Positions 24,557 through 33,369 of a DNA stretch of 58,852 nucleotides are shown piece by piece. Origin of the DNA: Pelagibacterium sediminicola (lineage in GTDB: Bacteria; Pseudomonadota; Alphaproteobacteria; Rhizobiales; Devosiaceae); assembly GCF_003390885.1 (NCBI RefSeq), contig NZ_QMEL01000012.1, forward strand, positions 1-58,852, in the 5' to 3' direction. The notes below the pieces were generated by a model. That model searched no databases. It worked only from the letters and a program-made list of their open reading frames with translations, and had not been told where the DNA came from. The translations under genes were made by a program, and so were the position numbers. The number at the start of each line of letters is the position of its first letter. Positions within the stretch are counted from its first letter, which is position 1.

Positions 24557-25597
24557 ATGTCTTCAACCCATTCCATCCCGGTTTCGATCGACAGGATCAC
24601 CGGGCAGAAAAGGCTCGAACTGGCGTCTTTCCCCACGCCCCTCGAGGCCGCCCCGCGGCTGGCCGCCCATGCGGGGCTGGGCGCGCTTCATATCAAGCGC
24701 GAAGACATGAGCGGCTATGCCCTTGGCGGCAACAAGCTGCGGCAGATCGATTTCATCCTGGCCGAAGCGCTGGAGCAGGGCGCCGACATGGTCATCAGCA
24801 CGGCTGGGAGCCAGTCCAATTTCTGCCGTTCGCTGGCGGGCGCGGCGGCCAAGCTCGGTCTTGGCTGCCACCTTCACCTGCGGGCCAAGATGGGCACCGA
24901 GCGGGTCGGCAATCTCCTGCTGGACGGCATTTTGGGCGCCGAGGTCACCTTCACCGAAAAGACCGACCCCTGGGACCCGACCATCCGCGCGGAACTGGAC
25001 GAGATCGGCCGGCGCTACGAGAAGGCTGGCCGCAAGCCCTATATCGCGCAGTTGACCGGCAGCAGCGCCACGCTGGGCATCGCAGGCTGGGTTTCGGGCG
25101 CGGCGGAACTGCTGGACGATTTTTCCCGGCTCGGCCACCAGCCCGATGCCGTTGTAGTGGTTTGCGGGTCGGGCCTCACCGCCGGAGGGCTGGCACTGGG
25201 CCTCAAGCATCTGGGCGCCACCACACGCGTTGTCGGCGTCAGCGCCCAGCAGCCCGAAGCGCGGCTGCGGCAATGGATATTGGACACAACCAATGAGGCG
25301 GCGGCGGACCTGGGCTTTTCCACGCGCCTTGCCGATCAGGATTTCGATATTATCGACGACAGGATCGGGCCGGGCTACGGCATACCCTCGCCGGAGAGCA
25401 TTGAGGCCGTGCGGCTGGCGGGGCGGCTGGCGGGGCTGGTGCTCGATCCGATCTATACCGGCAAGGGCATGGCGGCCCTGCTCGCGGAAGGCGATGGGGG
25501 CATGTTGAGCGGCAGGAGCGTTGTTTTCCTCCATTCGGGCGGCACGCCGGGTCTTTTTACCCACGCCGCATCCTTTGATACGGATTTGCGTCCTTGA
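24557..25597 (+). CDS. PLP-dependent D-cysteine desulfhydrase/ACC deaminase-like enzyme
   Basis: The 346-residue fold-type II PLP enzyme has LHIKREDMSGYALGGNKLRQIDFILAEAL, with the Schiff-base Lys in GGNKLRQ. STAGSQSNFCRSLAGAAAKLGL binds the carboxylate, and VVVCGSGLTAGGLALGL binds the PLP phosphate. The family performs beta-elimination or ring-opening deamination of small D-amino acids, giving ammonia and a 2-oxo acid through an enamine. ATG 24557 is chosen over 24503 by family length. It overlaps the next gene (TTGA), and the divergent RidA would quench its enamine product. Confidence 0.88.
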   Translation: MSSTHSIPVSIDRITGQKRLELASFPTPLEAAPRLAAHAGLGALHIKREDMSGYALGGNKLRQIDFILAEALEQGADMVISTAGSQSNFCRSLAGAAAKLGLGCHLHLRAKMGTERVGNLLLDGILGAEVTFTEKTDPWDPTIRAELDEIGRRYEKAGRKPYIAQLTGSSATLGIAGWVSGAAELLDDFSRLGHQPDAVVVVCGSGLTAGGLALGLKHLGATTRVVGVSAQQPEARLRQWILDTTNEAAADLGFSTRLADQDFDIIDDRIGPGYGIPSPESIEAVRLAGRLAGLVLDPIYTGKGMAALLAEGDGGMLSGRSVVFLHSGGTPGLFTHAASFDTDLRP

Positions 25598-26619
25598 CCG
25601 GGACCGCGCGATCGGGACCGGCCCGGCTGGCAGTGGAGCTCGACCGTCCGGGGCGGCATTTCGGAGAGCTCTTCATCCCCCATTCGCATGACCGGTCGGC
25701 TTATGGCCGCCTCAGCGTGCCGGTCATCGTGGTCAAGGGCGGCGCGGGGCCGACCCTTCTTGCCACGGCGGGCATTCATGGCGACGAATATGAGGGGCAG
25801 ATGGCCCTGTTGCGCGCCGCCCGCGAGTTGGACCCGGCGCGCCTTTTCGGCCGGGTCATCCTCGTGCCGGTGGCCAATCCGCCCGCCGCCGAAGCGGGAC
25901 GGCGCACGTCTCCCATAGATGGCGGCAATCTGGCGCGCTGCTTTCCCGGCCGCGCCGATGGCAGCCTCACCGAGCAACTGGCCGAGGGCATCCATCGTTT
26001 GTTGCTGCCTCTGGCCGATGCGCTGCTGGATTTTCACAGTGGCGGCTCGACGCTTGATTATCTGTCTTGCGCCTTCGGGCGCCTGCCCGCCGATGCAGGT
26101 CTTGCATCGCTTACGCTTGAGATGATGACGGCATTCGGTGCGCCCCATACCATTGTCATGACCCGGCCCGAGGCCAGCGCCACGCTCGTATCGGCTGCGC
26201 TCGACAGGGGGATCGTTGCGATGGCGACCGAACTTGCGGGCGGGGGAGGGGTAACCGCTGCCAGCGTCGCCCTGGCGCGGCAGGGTCTGGGCAATGTCCT
26301 TGCGCATCTGGGCATGCTGGAGCGGGCCGATGACGAGGCCGTGCCGACCCGGCTGCTTGGCGTCGGGCCCAACCATTTCCTGCGCGCACCGGGCAGGGGG
26401 TTGTTCGAGCCGGCAGTGATGCTTGGCGAGACGGTCAAGGCCGGACAGGTTGCGGGCTGGCTGTGGAACGCCGAGCGCCCCGAATGCGCGCCCGAAGTGC
26501 TGCATCTTCCAGCCGATGGCATCGTCGTGTGCCGGCGGGTTCCGGCTAACTGCGCAAGGGCCGATGTGCTGCTGCATCTGGCCGAGCCCGCGACGCCGGA
26601 TCAATTGCTCAGCATATGA
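25594..26619 (+). CDS. Succinylglutamate desuccinylase/aspartoacylase-like deacylase
   Basis: The 341-residue zinc hydrolase is related to AstE/AspA (M14-like). GIHGDEYEGQ supplies the HxxE zinc pair, followed by NPPAAEAGRRTSPIDGGNLARCFPG, LLDFHSGGSTLDY and the catalytic Glu in MATELAGGGG; a C-terminal barrel-like domain ends the protein. It removes an acyl group from an N-acylated amino acid or a similar amide. It starts at TTG, sharing TTGA with the upstream stop, so it is coupled to the PLP enzyme and probably supplies its substrate. Exact substrate unknown. Confidence 0.85.
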   Translation: MTGTARSGPARLAVELDRPGRHFGELFIPHSHDRSAYGRLSVPVIVVKGGAGPTLLATAGIHGDEYEGQMALLRAARELDPARLFGRVILVPVANPPAAEAGRRTSPIDGGNLARCFPGRADGSLTEQLAEGIHRLLLPLADALLDFHSGGSTLDYLSCAFGRLPADAGLASLTLEMMTAFGAPHTIVMTRPEASATLVSAALDRGIVAMATELAGGGGVTAASVALARQGLGNVLAHLGMLERADDEAVPTRLLGVGPNHFLRAPGRGLFEPAVMLGETVKAGQVAGWLWNAERPECAPEVLHLPADGIVVCRRVPANCARADVLLHLAEPATPDQLLSI

Positions 26620-26647
26620 AAAAGGGAGGCTTTCGCCCCCCTTTTTT
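26619..26647. terminator. Bidirectional terminator
   Basis: The run AAAAAGGGAGGC, loop TTTC and GCCCCCCTTTTTT form an A-stem-T hairpin between two convergent genes, 1-30 bp from both stops. It would end transcription in both directions. Confidence 0.85.
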
Positions 26648-26652
26648 GTGGA

Positions 26653-27942
26653 TCAGGCCGTTGGCAGCAAGGGTTCGACCCGGGCGACCAGATCGTTCAT
26701 CGCCTGCTCGGGCGTCTTCATGCCGAGCACCACTGTTTCGGCTTCTTCCTTGAAATAGTCCGCGGCGCGGGCGGCCTCGTCGAAGGCCGGCAGCGGCACC
26801 CGCGATACGGCCAGCACCTGCCGCTCGGCTTCGGCATAGGGCAGGGCCTCGACGATGCGCGCATCGTCATAGGTCGAGTTGCGGATCGGACCGTTGCCGT
26901 TGAGCGCTGCGGCCACCGTTGCTTCCTTGGAGGACATGGCCTTGATGAACTGCCAGGCCAGCTCCTTGTTCTGGCTGTTCTTGGGGATGGCCATGCTCCA
27001 GAACTCGACCTTGGCCGGGGCGACCTCGTATTTGCCCAGCAGTTCCTCGGCCACCGGGAAATAGGTGGTCTTGATCTGCCCGGCGGTCTGCGACTTTTCC
27101 GGATCGTTATAAAGGCCGTTGCGGCTCATCGAGCTCATGGCCATGGCGGCGCGGCCGGTCTGCATCCAGGTGTTGGCGTCCTCGGCCTTCATGCCGACCA
27201 GATTCCGCGGCACCGCGCCGGCGTCATAGAGTTCCTTGATGGCGGTGAGCGCCTTGATCATGGCCGGCGAATTGGCGACCACCCTGAAGTCCTGCGTGAT
27301 GAAATCGGCGTCCCATGCGCGCGCAAAGGCGATGACCTCCGGATAAGCGACGCCCGGCAGGATGAAGCCCACGGCGGGGGTGCCGTCGGGGCGCGTGCCG
27401 GTGCAGCGCTTGGCGATATCGATGAACTCTTCGATGGTCTGGGGCGGCGCATCGACGCCGTTCTCCTCAAAGATCGCCTCGTTGTAGTGGAGGCCCGTCG
27501 AGGCGTGCCGGAACGGCACGGCAAAGAGCTGGCCATCAAAGGTCATTGCGTCCACCAGACCGGGGAAGATGTCGTCGAAATCTTCCACCGGATCGCTTTC
27601 GAGATAGGCGTCCAGCGGCTCGAACAGCGTGGTCACGCGCGGCGTGGCGTAGGTGTTGAGCAGGAAAGCGACATCGACCGTCGACTGGCCGAGCGATGCC
27701 TCGCGGAAGACGCGATCGTGCAAGGGGCCTGTTTCAAAGGTGACCCAGTTGACCGCGCTGCCCGTGGCCGCCGTGAACGGGGCGGTCACATCCCCGCCGA
27801 CCGAGCCCAGCGATACGTTCTGCATGACCCGGTGGGCGAAGACGTTGAGGTCCGCGCCCTGGGCAAAGCTGATGCCGCCGAACATGGGCAGCGCGCAGCC
27901 TGCCGCCGTACCGGCAAGAAAATGTCGTCTCGATATACGCAT
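26653..27942 (-). CDS. ABC transporter substrate-binding protein
   Basis: The 429-residue extracellular solute-binding protein (family 1, sugar-type) carries a twin-arginine-like signal: MRISRRHFLAGTAAGCALPMFGG. The mature part has FDDIFPGLVDAMTFDGQLFAVPFRHASTGLHYNEAIFEENG and the usual hinge pattern of this family. It captures the substrate in the periplasm for the divergent permeases. The ATG 27942 follows AAGGAGAACCTCA; an upstream in-frame ATG at 28041 would place the signal internally. Its promoter overlaps a predicted RpiR site (28009-28023). Confidence 0.92.
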   Translation of the reverse strand: MRISRRHFLAGTAAGCALPMFGGISFAQGADLNVFAHRVMQNVSLGSVGGDVTAPFTAATGSAVNWVTFETGPLHDRVFREASLGQSTVDVAFLLNTYATPRVTTLFEPLDAYLESDPVEDFDDIFPGLVDAMTFDGQLFAVPFRHASTGLHYNEAIFEENGVDAPPQTIEEFIDIAKRCTGTRPDGTPAVGFILPGVAYPEVIAFARAWDADFITQDFRVVANSPAMIKALTAIKELYDAGAVPRNLVGMKAEDANTWMQTGRAAMAMSSMSRNGLYNDPEKSQTAGQIKTTYFPVAEELLGKYEVAPAKVEFWSMAIPKNSQNKELAWQFIKAMSSKEATVAAALNGNGPIRNSTYDDARIVEALPYAEAERQVLAVSRVPLPAFDEAARAADYFKEEAETVVLGMKTPEQAMNDLVARVEPLLPTA

Positions 27943-28008
27943 TGAGGTTCTCCTTGTTGCGCGGCGCAATGGCTTTGGCCTTGCGCGCGCTGCTCCCTGG
28001 GTGACATT

Positions 28009-28041
28009 CGTAGCATAATTACATAATCTGGCGAAAATCAA
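28009..28041 (-). promoter_or_regulatory. Predicted promoter and RpiR-type site for the binding protein
   Basis: On the minus strand TTGATT (28041-28036), an 18-bp spacer and TATGCT (28017-28012) form a plausible promoter. TGTAATTATGCTACG (28023-28009) overlaps the -10 and matches 10 of 15 bases of the site at 24483. Confidence 0.5.
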
Positions 28042-28054
28042 CCAGATTTGCGCG

Positions 28055-28085
28055 TTGACAGAGTTGATAGTTTAATTTTACTACA
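28055..28085 (+). promoter_or_regulatory. Predicted promoter and RpiR-type site for the permease operon
   Basis: TTGACA (28055-28060), 17-bp spacer, TTACTA (28078-28083). TTTAATTTTACTACA (28071-28085) matches 11 of 15 bases of the site at 24483 and has exactly the same offset from its -10. Confidence 0.6.
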
Positions 28086-28125
28086 AGTCACCGGCTCAGC
28101 CGGACGAATTTCCCAAGGGGGTGCC

Positions 28126-29028
28126 ATGTCCAGCCTGGACCTGCGTCGTCAGTCTCGCGTCAAGTCGGCCCTGCCAGCCCTGTTCATGGTCGGCCCGGTG
28201 CAGCTCATGGTCATATCCATGATCTTCGTGCCGGTCCTGTTCGTGGCCTGGCTGAGCTTTAACGAATCCTCGTTTGGTCAGGCGCCGGTCTTTGTCGGTC
28301 TGCAGAATTACGTGCAGGTGCTGAGCGACCCCTATTTCTGGCGCGCCATGGGCAACACGATCCTTGTCGTGCTGATCGTGGTGCATGTGGAACTGCTGCT
28401 GGGGCTGGGCGTCGCCCTGCTGTTCGCCAGCGGCGTGCCCATGCGCCCGCTGCTGCTTGCGGCTGTGCTGGCGCCCTATGCCGTGAGTGAAATCAGCGCC
28501 GTCGTGATGTGGCGCTATCTTTTCGATCTCGATGTGGGCTTTGCCACCCAGTTGCTCACGGCGCTGGGCCTGCCGGCGCTCGAATGGTCGATCAACCCGT
28601 TCCACGGCCTGGTCCTCATCGCGCTGCTCAGCATCTGGCTGCATCTGCCCTTTACCTTCGTCATCCTCTATGCCGCGCGCCTTGCCATTCCCAACGATCT
28701 TTACGAGGCGGCGGGCGTCGATGGGGCCTCCGCCTTCCAGAAGTTCCGGCGCATCACCCTGCCGCTGCTGATGCCGGCCATGCTGATCGCCATGCTGTTC
28801 CGCTACATCTTTGCCTTTCGCCTGTTCTCGGAAGTGTGGCTGATGACAGGGGGCGGGCCGGCCCGGCAGACCGAGGTTCTGGCCGTCTACCTCTATCTCG
28901 AAGCCTTCCGCTACAACGCGTTCGGGGAGGCCGCCGCCACCGGCTGGCTGCTCGTTCTGGCATCGCTCGGCCTTGCCGTCTTCTACCTGCGCCGTCTCTA
29001 CAAGGAGATGTTTGCCGCAAATGCCTAA
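28126..29028 (+). CDS. ABC transporter permease (MalF/UgpA type)
   Basis: The 300-residue inner-membrane protein has six predicted helices and the EAA loop EAAGVDGASAFQKFRRITLPLLMPAM, which docks on the ATPase. The opening (ALPALFMVGPVQLMVISMIFVPVLFVAWLSF) and the FVGLQNYVQVLSDPYFWRAMGNT segment are typical of carbohydrate-type importers. ATG 28126 follows AAGGGGG. It forms the channel with the next gene, whose start lies eight bases inside this gene. Confidence 0.92.
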   Translation: MSSLDLRRQSRVKSALPALFMVGPVQLMVISMIFVPVLFVAWLSFNESSFGQAPVFVGLQNYVQVLSDPYFWRAMGNTILVVLIVVHVELLLGLGVALLFASGVPMRPLLLAAVLAPYAVSEISAVVMWRYLFDLDVGFATQLLTALGLPALEWSINPFHGLVLIALLSIWLHLPFTFVILYAARLAIPNDLYEAAGVDGASAFQKFRRITLPLLMPAMLIAMLFRYIFAFRLFSEVWLMTGGGPARQTEVLAVYLYLEAFRYNAFGEAAATGWLLVLASLGLAVFYLRRLYKEMFAANA

Positions 29029-29848
29029 GCCCGTTACAAAACTGCTCAAGGCCGTTTGCGTGGCCCTGGTGCTTGTCTGGTCGCTGGTGCCGATCCTGAT
29101 GATCGTCGTCTCATCGTTCAAGGCCGACCGCGATATCTTCGCCGCTCCGCCACGCCTGCTGTTCGAGCCGACCTTCAACAATTACCTGACGCTCTGGAAC
29201 AACTGGGGCGACTTCTTCCATGGCCTCGTCAACAGCGCCATCATCACCATCGGCGCAACATTGCTGGCAGTTGTCACCAGCGCGCTGGCGGGCTACGCCT
29301 ATTCGCGCTTCCGCAGTCCCACGCTGGCCTTCAGCGCCTTCTTTCTCATCTTCATCCGCCTGATTCCGCCCATCGTCATCACCCTGCCGCTGTTTCCGGC
29401 GGTCAACGTCTTGCGCCTCAACGACACGCACATCCTGATGATCGTGCTCTACGCCACCTTCTTTGTGTCGCTGGGTACGCTCGTCATGCGCACCTTCATG
29501 GATCAGATTCCGCGTGAGCTGGACGAGGCCGCCCATATCGACGGGGCGTCCCGCCTGCAAATTCTGCGCAAGGTCATCTTCCCGCTCTCGGCGCAGGGCA
29601 TGGTGGCGGTGGCCGTTTTCGTCATCGTCTTTGCGTGGAACGAGTTCCTTTTTGCCTTCATCTTCACCACCACCAACGCCAAGACGGCGCCGCTGGTGAT
29701 TTCCGAAATGTATGGCGCGGTCGAAGGGGTGGAATGGGGCGTGCTGTTCGCCGCCTCCACCCTGCAACTGCTGCCCGTGCTGATCTTCGTCATTCTGGCT
29801 CAAAAGCACCTGGTCGCCGGCCTCACCGCCGGCGCGACCAAGGGCTAG
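29021..29848 (+). CDS. ABC transporter permease (MalG/UgpE type)
   Basis: The 275-residue partner permease has six helices, an EAA loop (DEAAHIDGASRLQILRKVIFPLSAQGM) and FAWNEFLFAFIFT, characteristic of MalG-like proteins. It starts at ATG 29021 within the last codons of the first permease behind AAGGAG, showing coupled translation. It pairs with the first permease, and with the ATPase encoded four genes downstream in the same run. Confidence 0.92.
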   Translation: MPKPVTKLLKAVCVALVLVWSLVPILMIVVSSFKADRDIFAAPPRLLFEPTFNNYLTLWNNWGDFFHGLVNSAIITIGATLLAVVTSALAGYAYSRFRSPTLAFSAFFLIFIRLIPPIVITLPLFPAVNVLRLNDTHILMIVLYATFFVSLGTLVMRTFMDQIPRELDEAAHIDGASRLQILRKVIFPLSAQGMVAVAVFVIVFAWNEFLFAFIFTTTNAKTAPLVISEMYGAVEGVEWGVLFAASTLQLLPVLIFVILAQKHLVAGLTAGATKG

Positions 29849-29878
29849 GCCACCAATCCGACCAAGGAGACCTGTTAC

Positions 29879-30757
29879 ATGCCTCCCAATCCGCGTATCG
29901 GCTCTCATGACCATGCGACCCTGAGCCGGTTCGATCCGTTGTCCCGCATCATCTGCCTTGACGATTTCGACCGTGGCTTTTGCGGATGGACGCAGCTCGT
30001 GGGCAATTACGAGGACGACCTTGATGCCATGCTGCCCGGCTATGCCCAGCACAGCTCGCCCATGCTTTCCACCATCGGCAACTGGGACTCGGGTTCGCAT
30101 GGCGGGGTCGATGGCGATTATGTCCTCAAGATCGCAACGCCCCCGAGGGCCGGCGCGCAGAACGTCGCGATCAAGCGGCTGACGTTCCGCCAGCCCGGTC
30201 CCATCCGGCTTGAAGCCTATGTGACGTTTAAGCCCGAGGCGAGCGAACTCAGGCTGTCCGAGACCGATATCCGCTCGTTCGGCTTCCTGTTCGACCTGCA
30301 GGGCAGCGATCAGGCCGGGCCGGGCAGCGAGCGCGTCATGCCCCATGTGCGCTTTCTCAATGCCAGCGATGGCAAGCATGTCCAGAAATGGCAGTTCAAG
30401 CGCCAGGCGGTGCCCATCGTCCCCATCGGCACCGACAACAAGACCATCTCGCATTATCATCTGGCGCCGGATGGCTGGGAGGACCTCGAGGGCGGCGAGC
30501 AGCGCCTGTGCTACAACGAGATTCCGACCAAGATAAACTGGCACTATCTCCGCTTCGACTTCGACCTGGCGGCGATGCAGTGCACCCATTTCCAGTGCAA
30601 CGACCGTGTCTTTGACGTCTCGGGCTTCGATTCTCTTCGCATCCCGGCGATGAAGAACCTCTGGTGCATGCTCAACATCGCCTTTTTCGCCGAGACCGAT
30701 ACCGACAAGCGTGCCTTTCTCTATCTCGACTCGGTCTGCCTTTCGGGAGATTTCTGA
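29879..30757 (+). CDS. Unassigned cytosolic protein in the importer operon (possibly DUF6772)
   Basis: The 292-residue protein has no signal peptide and no membrane segment. It opens FDPLSRIICLDDFDRGFCGWTQLVGNYEDDLD and shows many beta-strand-like stretches (IRLEAYVTFKPEA, INWHYLRFDFDLAAMQC, FLYLDSVCLSG), suggesting a jelly-roll or lectin-like fold. I do not recognise an active site; it may be the DUF6772 family, recalled rather than checked. A strong ribosome site (AAGGAGACCTGTTAC) precedes it. It overlaps the next small gene and lies between permease and enolase genes, so it may bind or process the imported compound. Confidence 0.6.
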   Translation: MPPNPRIGSHDHATLSRFDPLSRIICLDDFDRGFCGWTQLVGNYEDDLDAMLPGYAQHSSPMLSTIGNWDSGSHGGVDGDYVLKIATPPRAGAQNVAIKRLTFRQPGPIRLEAYVTFKPEASELRLSETDIRSFGFLFDLQGSDQAGPGSERVMPHVRFLNASDGKHVQKWQFKRQAVPIVPIGTDNKTISHYHLAPDGWEDLEGGEQRLCYNEIPTKINWHYLRFDFDLAAMQCTHFQCNDRVFDVSGFDSLRIPAMKNLWCMLNIAFFAETDTDKRAFLYLDSVCLSGDF

Positions 30758-31089
30758 TGCGCATGAGCACGACCGCGATTGTGACGCGGAATCTGGACTG
30801 GTCCGACGCCGCAACGAGCGAGCCTTACGAGGCCGGCTGGGCCGAAACCGCCCTGATCTTCGTGCGGGCGTTAAGGCCGGCAGTCGGCAAGCCCGGCCGC
30901 GCCCATGTGGAGATCTCGCCCGACGGCATGCGCTGGGTTCGCGAGGGCACCAGTTTCGATCTTCCGGCCGAACGCGATGCCATCACCTTTGCCCGGGTCA
31001 GCCAGTTCGGCAACTGGCTGCGCCTCGCGTGTGATTTCGAGGAGGGCAGTTCCGTGCGGGTCCTCGTCACCCTCCATCTCAAGAGCTGA
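30757..31089 (+). CDS. Unassigned 110-residue protein
   Basis: The small protein (TAIVTRNLDWSDAATSEPYEAGWAETALIFVRAL … FARVSQFGNWLRLACDFEEGSSVRVLVTLHLKS) looks like one all-beta domain. No family is recognised. Its ATG overlaps the stop of the previous gene by one base (TGATG), and the enolase starts 3 bp after its stop, so it is translated with both. It may be a subunit or a paralogous beta domain of the 292-residue protein. Confidence 0.6.
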   Translation: MRMSTTAIVTRNLDWSDAATSEPYEAGWAETALIFVRALRPAVGKPGRAHVEISPDGMRWVREGTSFDLPAERDAITFARVSQFGNWLRLACDFEEGSSVRVLVTLHLKS

Positions 31090-31092
31090 CCG

Positions 31093-32226
31093 ATGACCAC
31101 CGCTTCCGATCCCCTCGTCATCCGCGAAATCCGGGTCCATCCGCTGCGTGTGCGCTTGCCCAAGGCCCAGAAGACCTCGCAGGCGCTCTGGGACGCGCTC
31201 GAAATCGTCGTGGTCGAGGTGGAAACCAATGATGGCATCGTCGGGATCGGGGAGGCGCTGGCACGGCGCGGAGCTGTGGGCTATGCGCGCTTCATCACCG
31301 ATGCGCTGGTGCCGCGCCTTGTCGGTCAGGACGCGCAGGACCGGCGGCGCCTGTGGAAGCTCATGCGCTCCACCCTCACCGGACGGCCCGGCGGGCAGAT
31401 CATCGAGGCCATCGCCGCCATCGACATCGCGCTGTGGGACATTGCGGGCAAGGCGGCCGGCGTGCCGGTGCATAAGCTCTTGGGCGGCATGGGGCGCGAG
31501 CGCGTGCGGGCCTATGCTTCCTCCATCAACTGGCTGGACGATGCGACCGTGGAGGCGGAAGTCGCCCATGTGCTCGCGCTGGGTTTTCGTGAGATCAAGG
31601 TGAAACTGGGCCGCGATGTGCCCGAGGCCATCGCGCGGGCGCGTCTGGTCCGCCGGTTGGCGCCCGACGCGCTGCTCGGGGTCGATGCCAACTGGGCCTA
31701 TGACGTGCCCGAGGCGATGCAGATCGGCCGGGCGCTCGCCGATCTCGGCTATGATTTCTTCGAGGAGCCGATCGTGCCGGAGGACCGGGAAGGTTACCGC
31801 CAGTTGGCCCGTCACCTGCCGATCCGTATCGCGGCTGGCGAAAGCGATTTCGTTGCCAGCGAGGCTCTGGTTTCACTTTCCGATCGCAGTCTTGGCATGA
31901 TCCAGCCGGACGTCACCCGGTCGGGCGGCATTACCGAAACCTGGCGGATCGCCGAACTGGCCGCTTCCCATAACGTTGCCTATGCGCCCCATGTGGGCTG
32001 GTCGGGCGGCATTTGCGTCGCGGCGAGCCTGCATCTGGCGGCGGCGGCGGAAAGCTTCCGCACGTTTGAATGCATGGTGTTCGACAATCCGCTGCGCACC
32101 GCGCTGTGTCAGCCGCTGGTGGGGGATTCTACGCAACTGGTCGAGGGTCACGTCCGCGTGCCCCAGTCGCCCGGCCTTGGCGTCAGTCTCGACCAGCAGG
32201 TCCTGCGTCACCATCTCATCGCCTAG
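31093..32226 (+). CDS. Mandelate racemase/muconate lactonizing enzyme family protein
   Basis: This 377-residue enolase-superfamily enzyme abstracts a proton next to a carboxylate. The capping domain (1-130) is followed by a barrel with Lys169-x-Lys171 (IKVKL), metal ligands Asp198, Glu224/225 and Glu250, and the Asp273/His300 dyad (QPDVT, APHVGW). This Lys-x-Lys plus His-Asp arrangement is that of the mandelate racemase subgroup, which includes sugar-acid dehydratases and racemases. It lies within the importer operon, so the imported compound or a breakdown product is probably an alpha-substituted acid. Confidence 0.9.
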   Translation: MTTASDPLVIREIRVHPLRVRLPKAQKTSQALWDALEIVVVEVETNDGIVGIGEALARRGAVGYARFITDALVPRLVGQDAQDRRRLWKLMRSTLTGRPGGQIIEAIAAIDIALWDIAGKAAGVPVHKLLGGMGRERVRAYASSINWLDDATVEAEVAHVLALGFREIKVKLGRDVPEAIARARLVRRLAPDALLGVDANWAYDVPEAMQIGRALADLGYDFFEEPIVPEDREGYRQLARHLPIRIAAGESDFVASEALVSLSDRSLGMIQPDVTRSGGITETWRIAELAASHNVAYAPHVGWSGGICVAASLHLAAAAESFRTFECMVFDNPLRTALCQPLVGDSTQLVEGHVRVPQSPGLGVSLDQQVLRHHLIA

Positions 32227-32245
32227 CTTGGCCACGGAGTTTGCC

Positions 32246-33301
32246 ATGTCTTCCGTTTCGCTCAGGAACGTCACCAAGTCCTTCGGCTCCGTCCAGGTGA
32301 TCAAGGGCGTCGATGTGGACATCGCCGATGGCGAGTTCGTCATCCTCATCGGGCCGTCGGGATGCGGCAAGTCCACCTTGCTGCGCATGATCGCAGGGCT
32401 CGAGGAGATCAGCTCCGGCGACGTGCTCATCGGGGATCGCGTGGTCAACGCCATCCCCTCCAAGGAACGCGACATCGCCATGGTGTTCCAGAGCTATGCG
32501 CTCTATCCGCACCTGACGGTGCGCGACAATATGGGTTTTTCGCTCTCCCTGCGCAAAGCGCCCAAGGCCGAGACCGACCAGCGCGTCAATGCCGCCGCCG
32601 CGACGCTTGGGCTTGAGCATCTGCTCGACCGCTATCCGCGCCAGCTTTCGGGCGGGCAGCGCCAGCGCGTCGCCATGGGCCGGGCCATCGTGCGCGACCC
32701 CAAGGTGTTCCTGTTCGACGAACCGCTCTCCAATCTCGATGCCAAGCTGCGCGTGCAGATGCGGGTCGAAATCAAGGCCCTGCACCAGCGCCTGCGCACG
32801 ACCACCATCTACGTGACCCACGACCAGATCGAAGCCATGACCATGGCCGACAAGATCGTCGTGATGAAGGACGGTCTGGTCGAGCAGGTCGGGCCGCCGC
32901 TTGACCTTTACGACGCACCAGCCAACATCTTTGTCGCCCAGTTCATCGGCAGCCCGGCCATGAATATCCTCGAGGGCAGGCTGACCCCGGACGGCGTCCA
33001 GCACGGCGACATCGTCCTTCCGGTGCCCGACGCCCTGCGCCAGCGCGCTGGCGATATCCAGGCCGTGCGCTACGGCATCAGGCCCGAGCATCTGGTCTTG
33101 GCCGACAGCGGGCTCCCGGTCACCGCCGACGTGATCGAACCCACGGGGTCCGACACGGTGATCTTCGGCACTTTGGGCAGCACGCCGATCGTCGTCAATA
33201 TCCGGCAGCGCGTCGATATCTCCGCCGGGTCACGCATCTTCGTGCAGCCGATCATGGACAATGTCCATCTTTTCGACGAGACGACGACCCGCCGCATTTG
33301 A
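32246..33301 (+). CDS. ABC transporter ATP-binding protein (MalK/UgpC type)
   Basis: The 351-residue ATPase energises the importer. Walker [10 protein letters not shown] (about 36-44), Q-loop [13 protein letters not shown], signature [16 protein letters not shown], Walker [16 protein letters not shown] and switch His in [15 protein letters not shown] are all present; a C-terminal TOBE-like regulatory domain (about 240-350) follows. It is the last gene of the 28126-33301 operon, so the importer is complete within the cluster. Confidence 0.94.
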   Translation: MSSVSLRNVTKSFGSVQVIKGVDVDIADGEFVILIGPSGCGKSTLLRMIAGLEEISSGDVLIGDRVVNAIPSKERDIAMVFQSYALYPHLTVRDNMGFSLSLRKAPKAETDQRVNAAAATLGLEHLLDRYPRQLSGGQRQRVAMGRAIVRDPKVFLFDEPLSNLDAKLRVQMRVEIKALHQRLRTTTIYVTHDQIEAMTMADKIVVMKDGLVEQVGPPLDLYDAPANIFVAQFIGSPAMNILEGRLTPDGVQHGDIVLPVPDALRQRAGDIQAVRYGIRPEHLVLADSGLPVTADVIEPTGSDTVIFGTLGSTPIVVNIRQRVDISAGSRIFVQPIMDNVHLFDETTTRRI

Positions 33302-33369
33302 ACGCCGATTTCCCGGCAAGGGCAGGGCGGCTCAATGCGGGTCGCCTTCCGCCTCCCTGCGGTCTTTTG

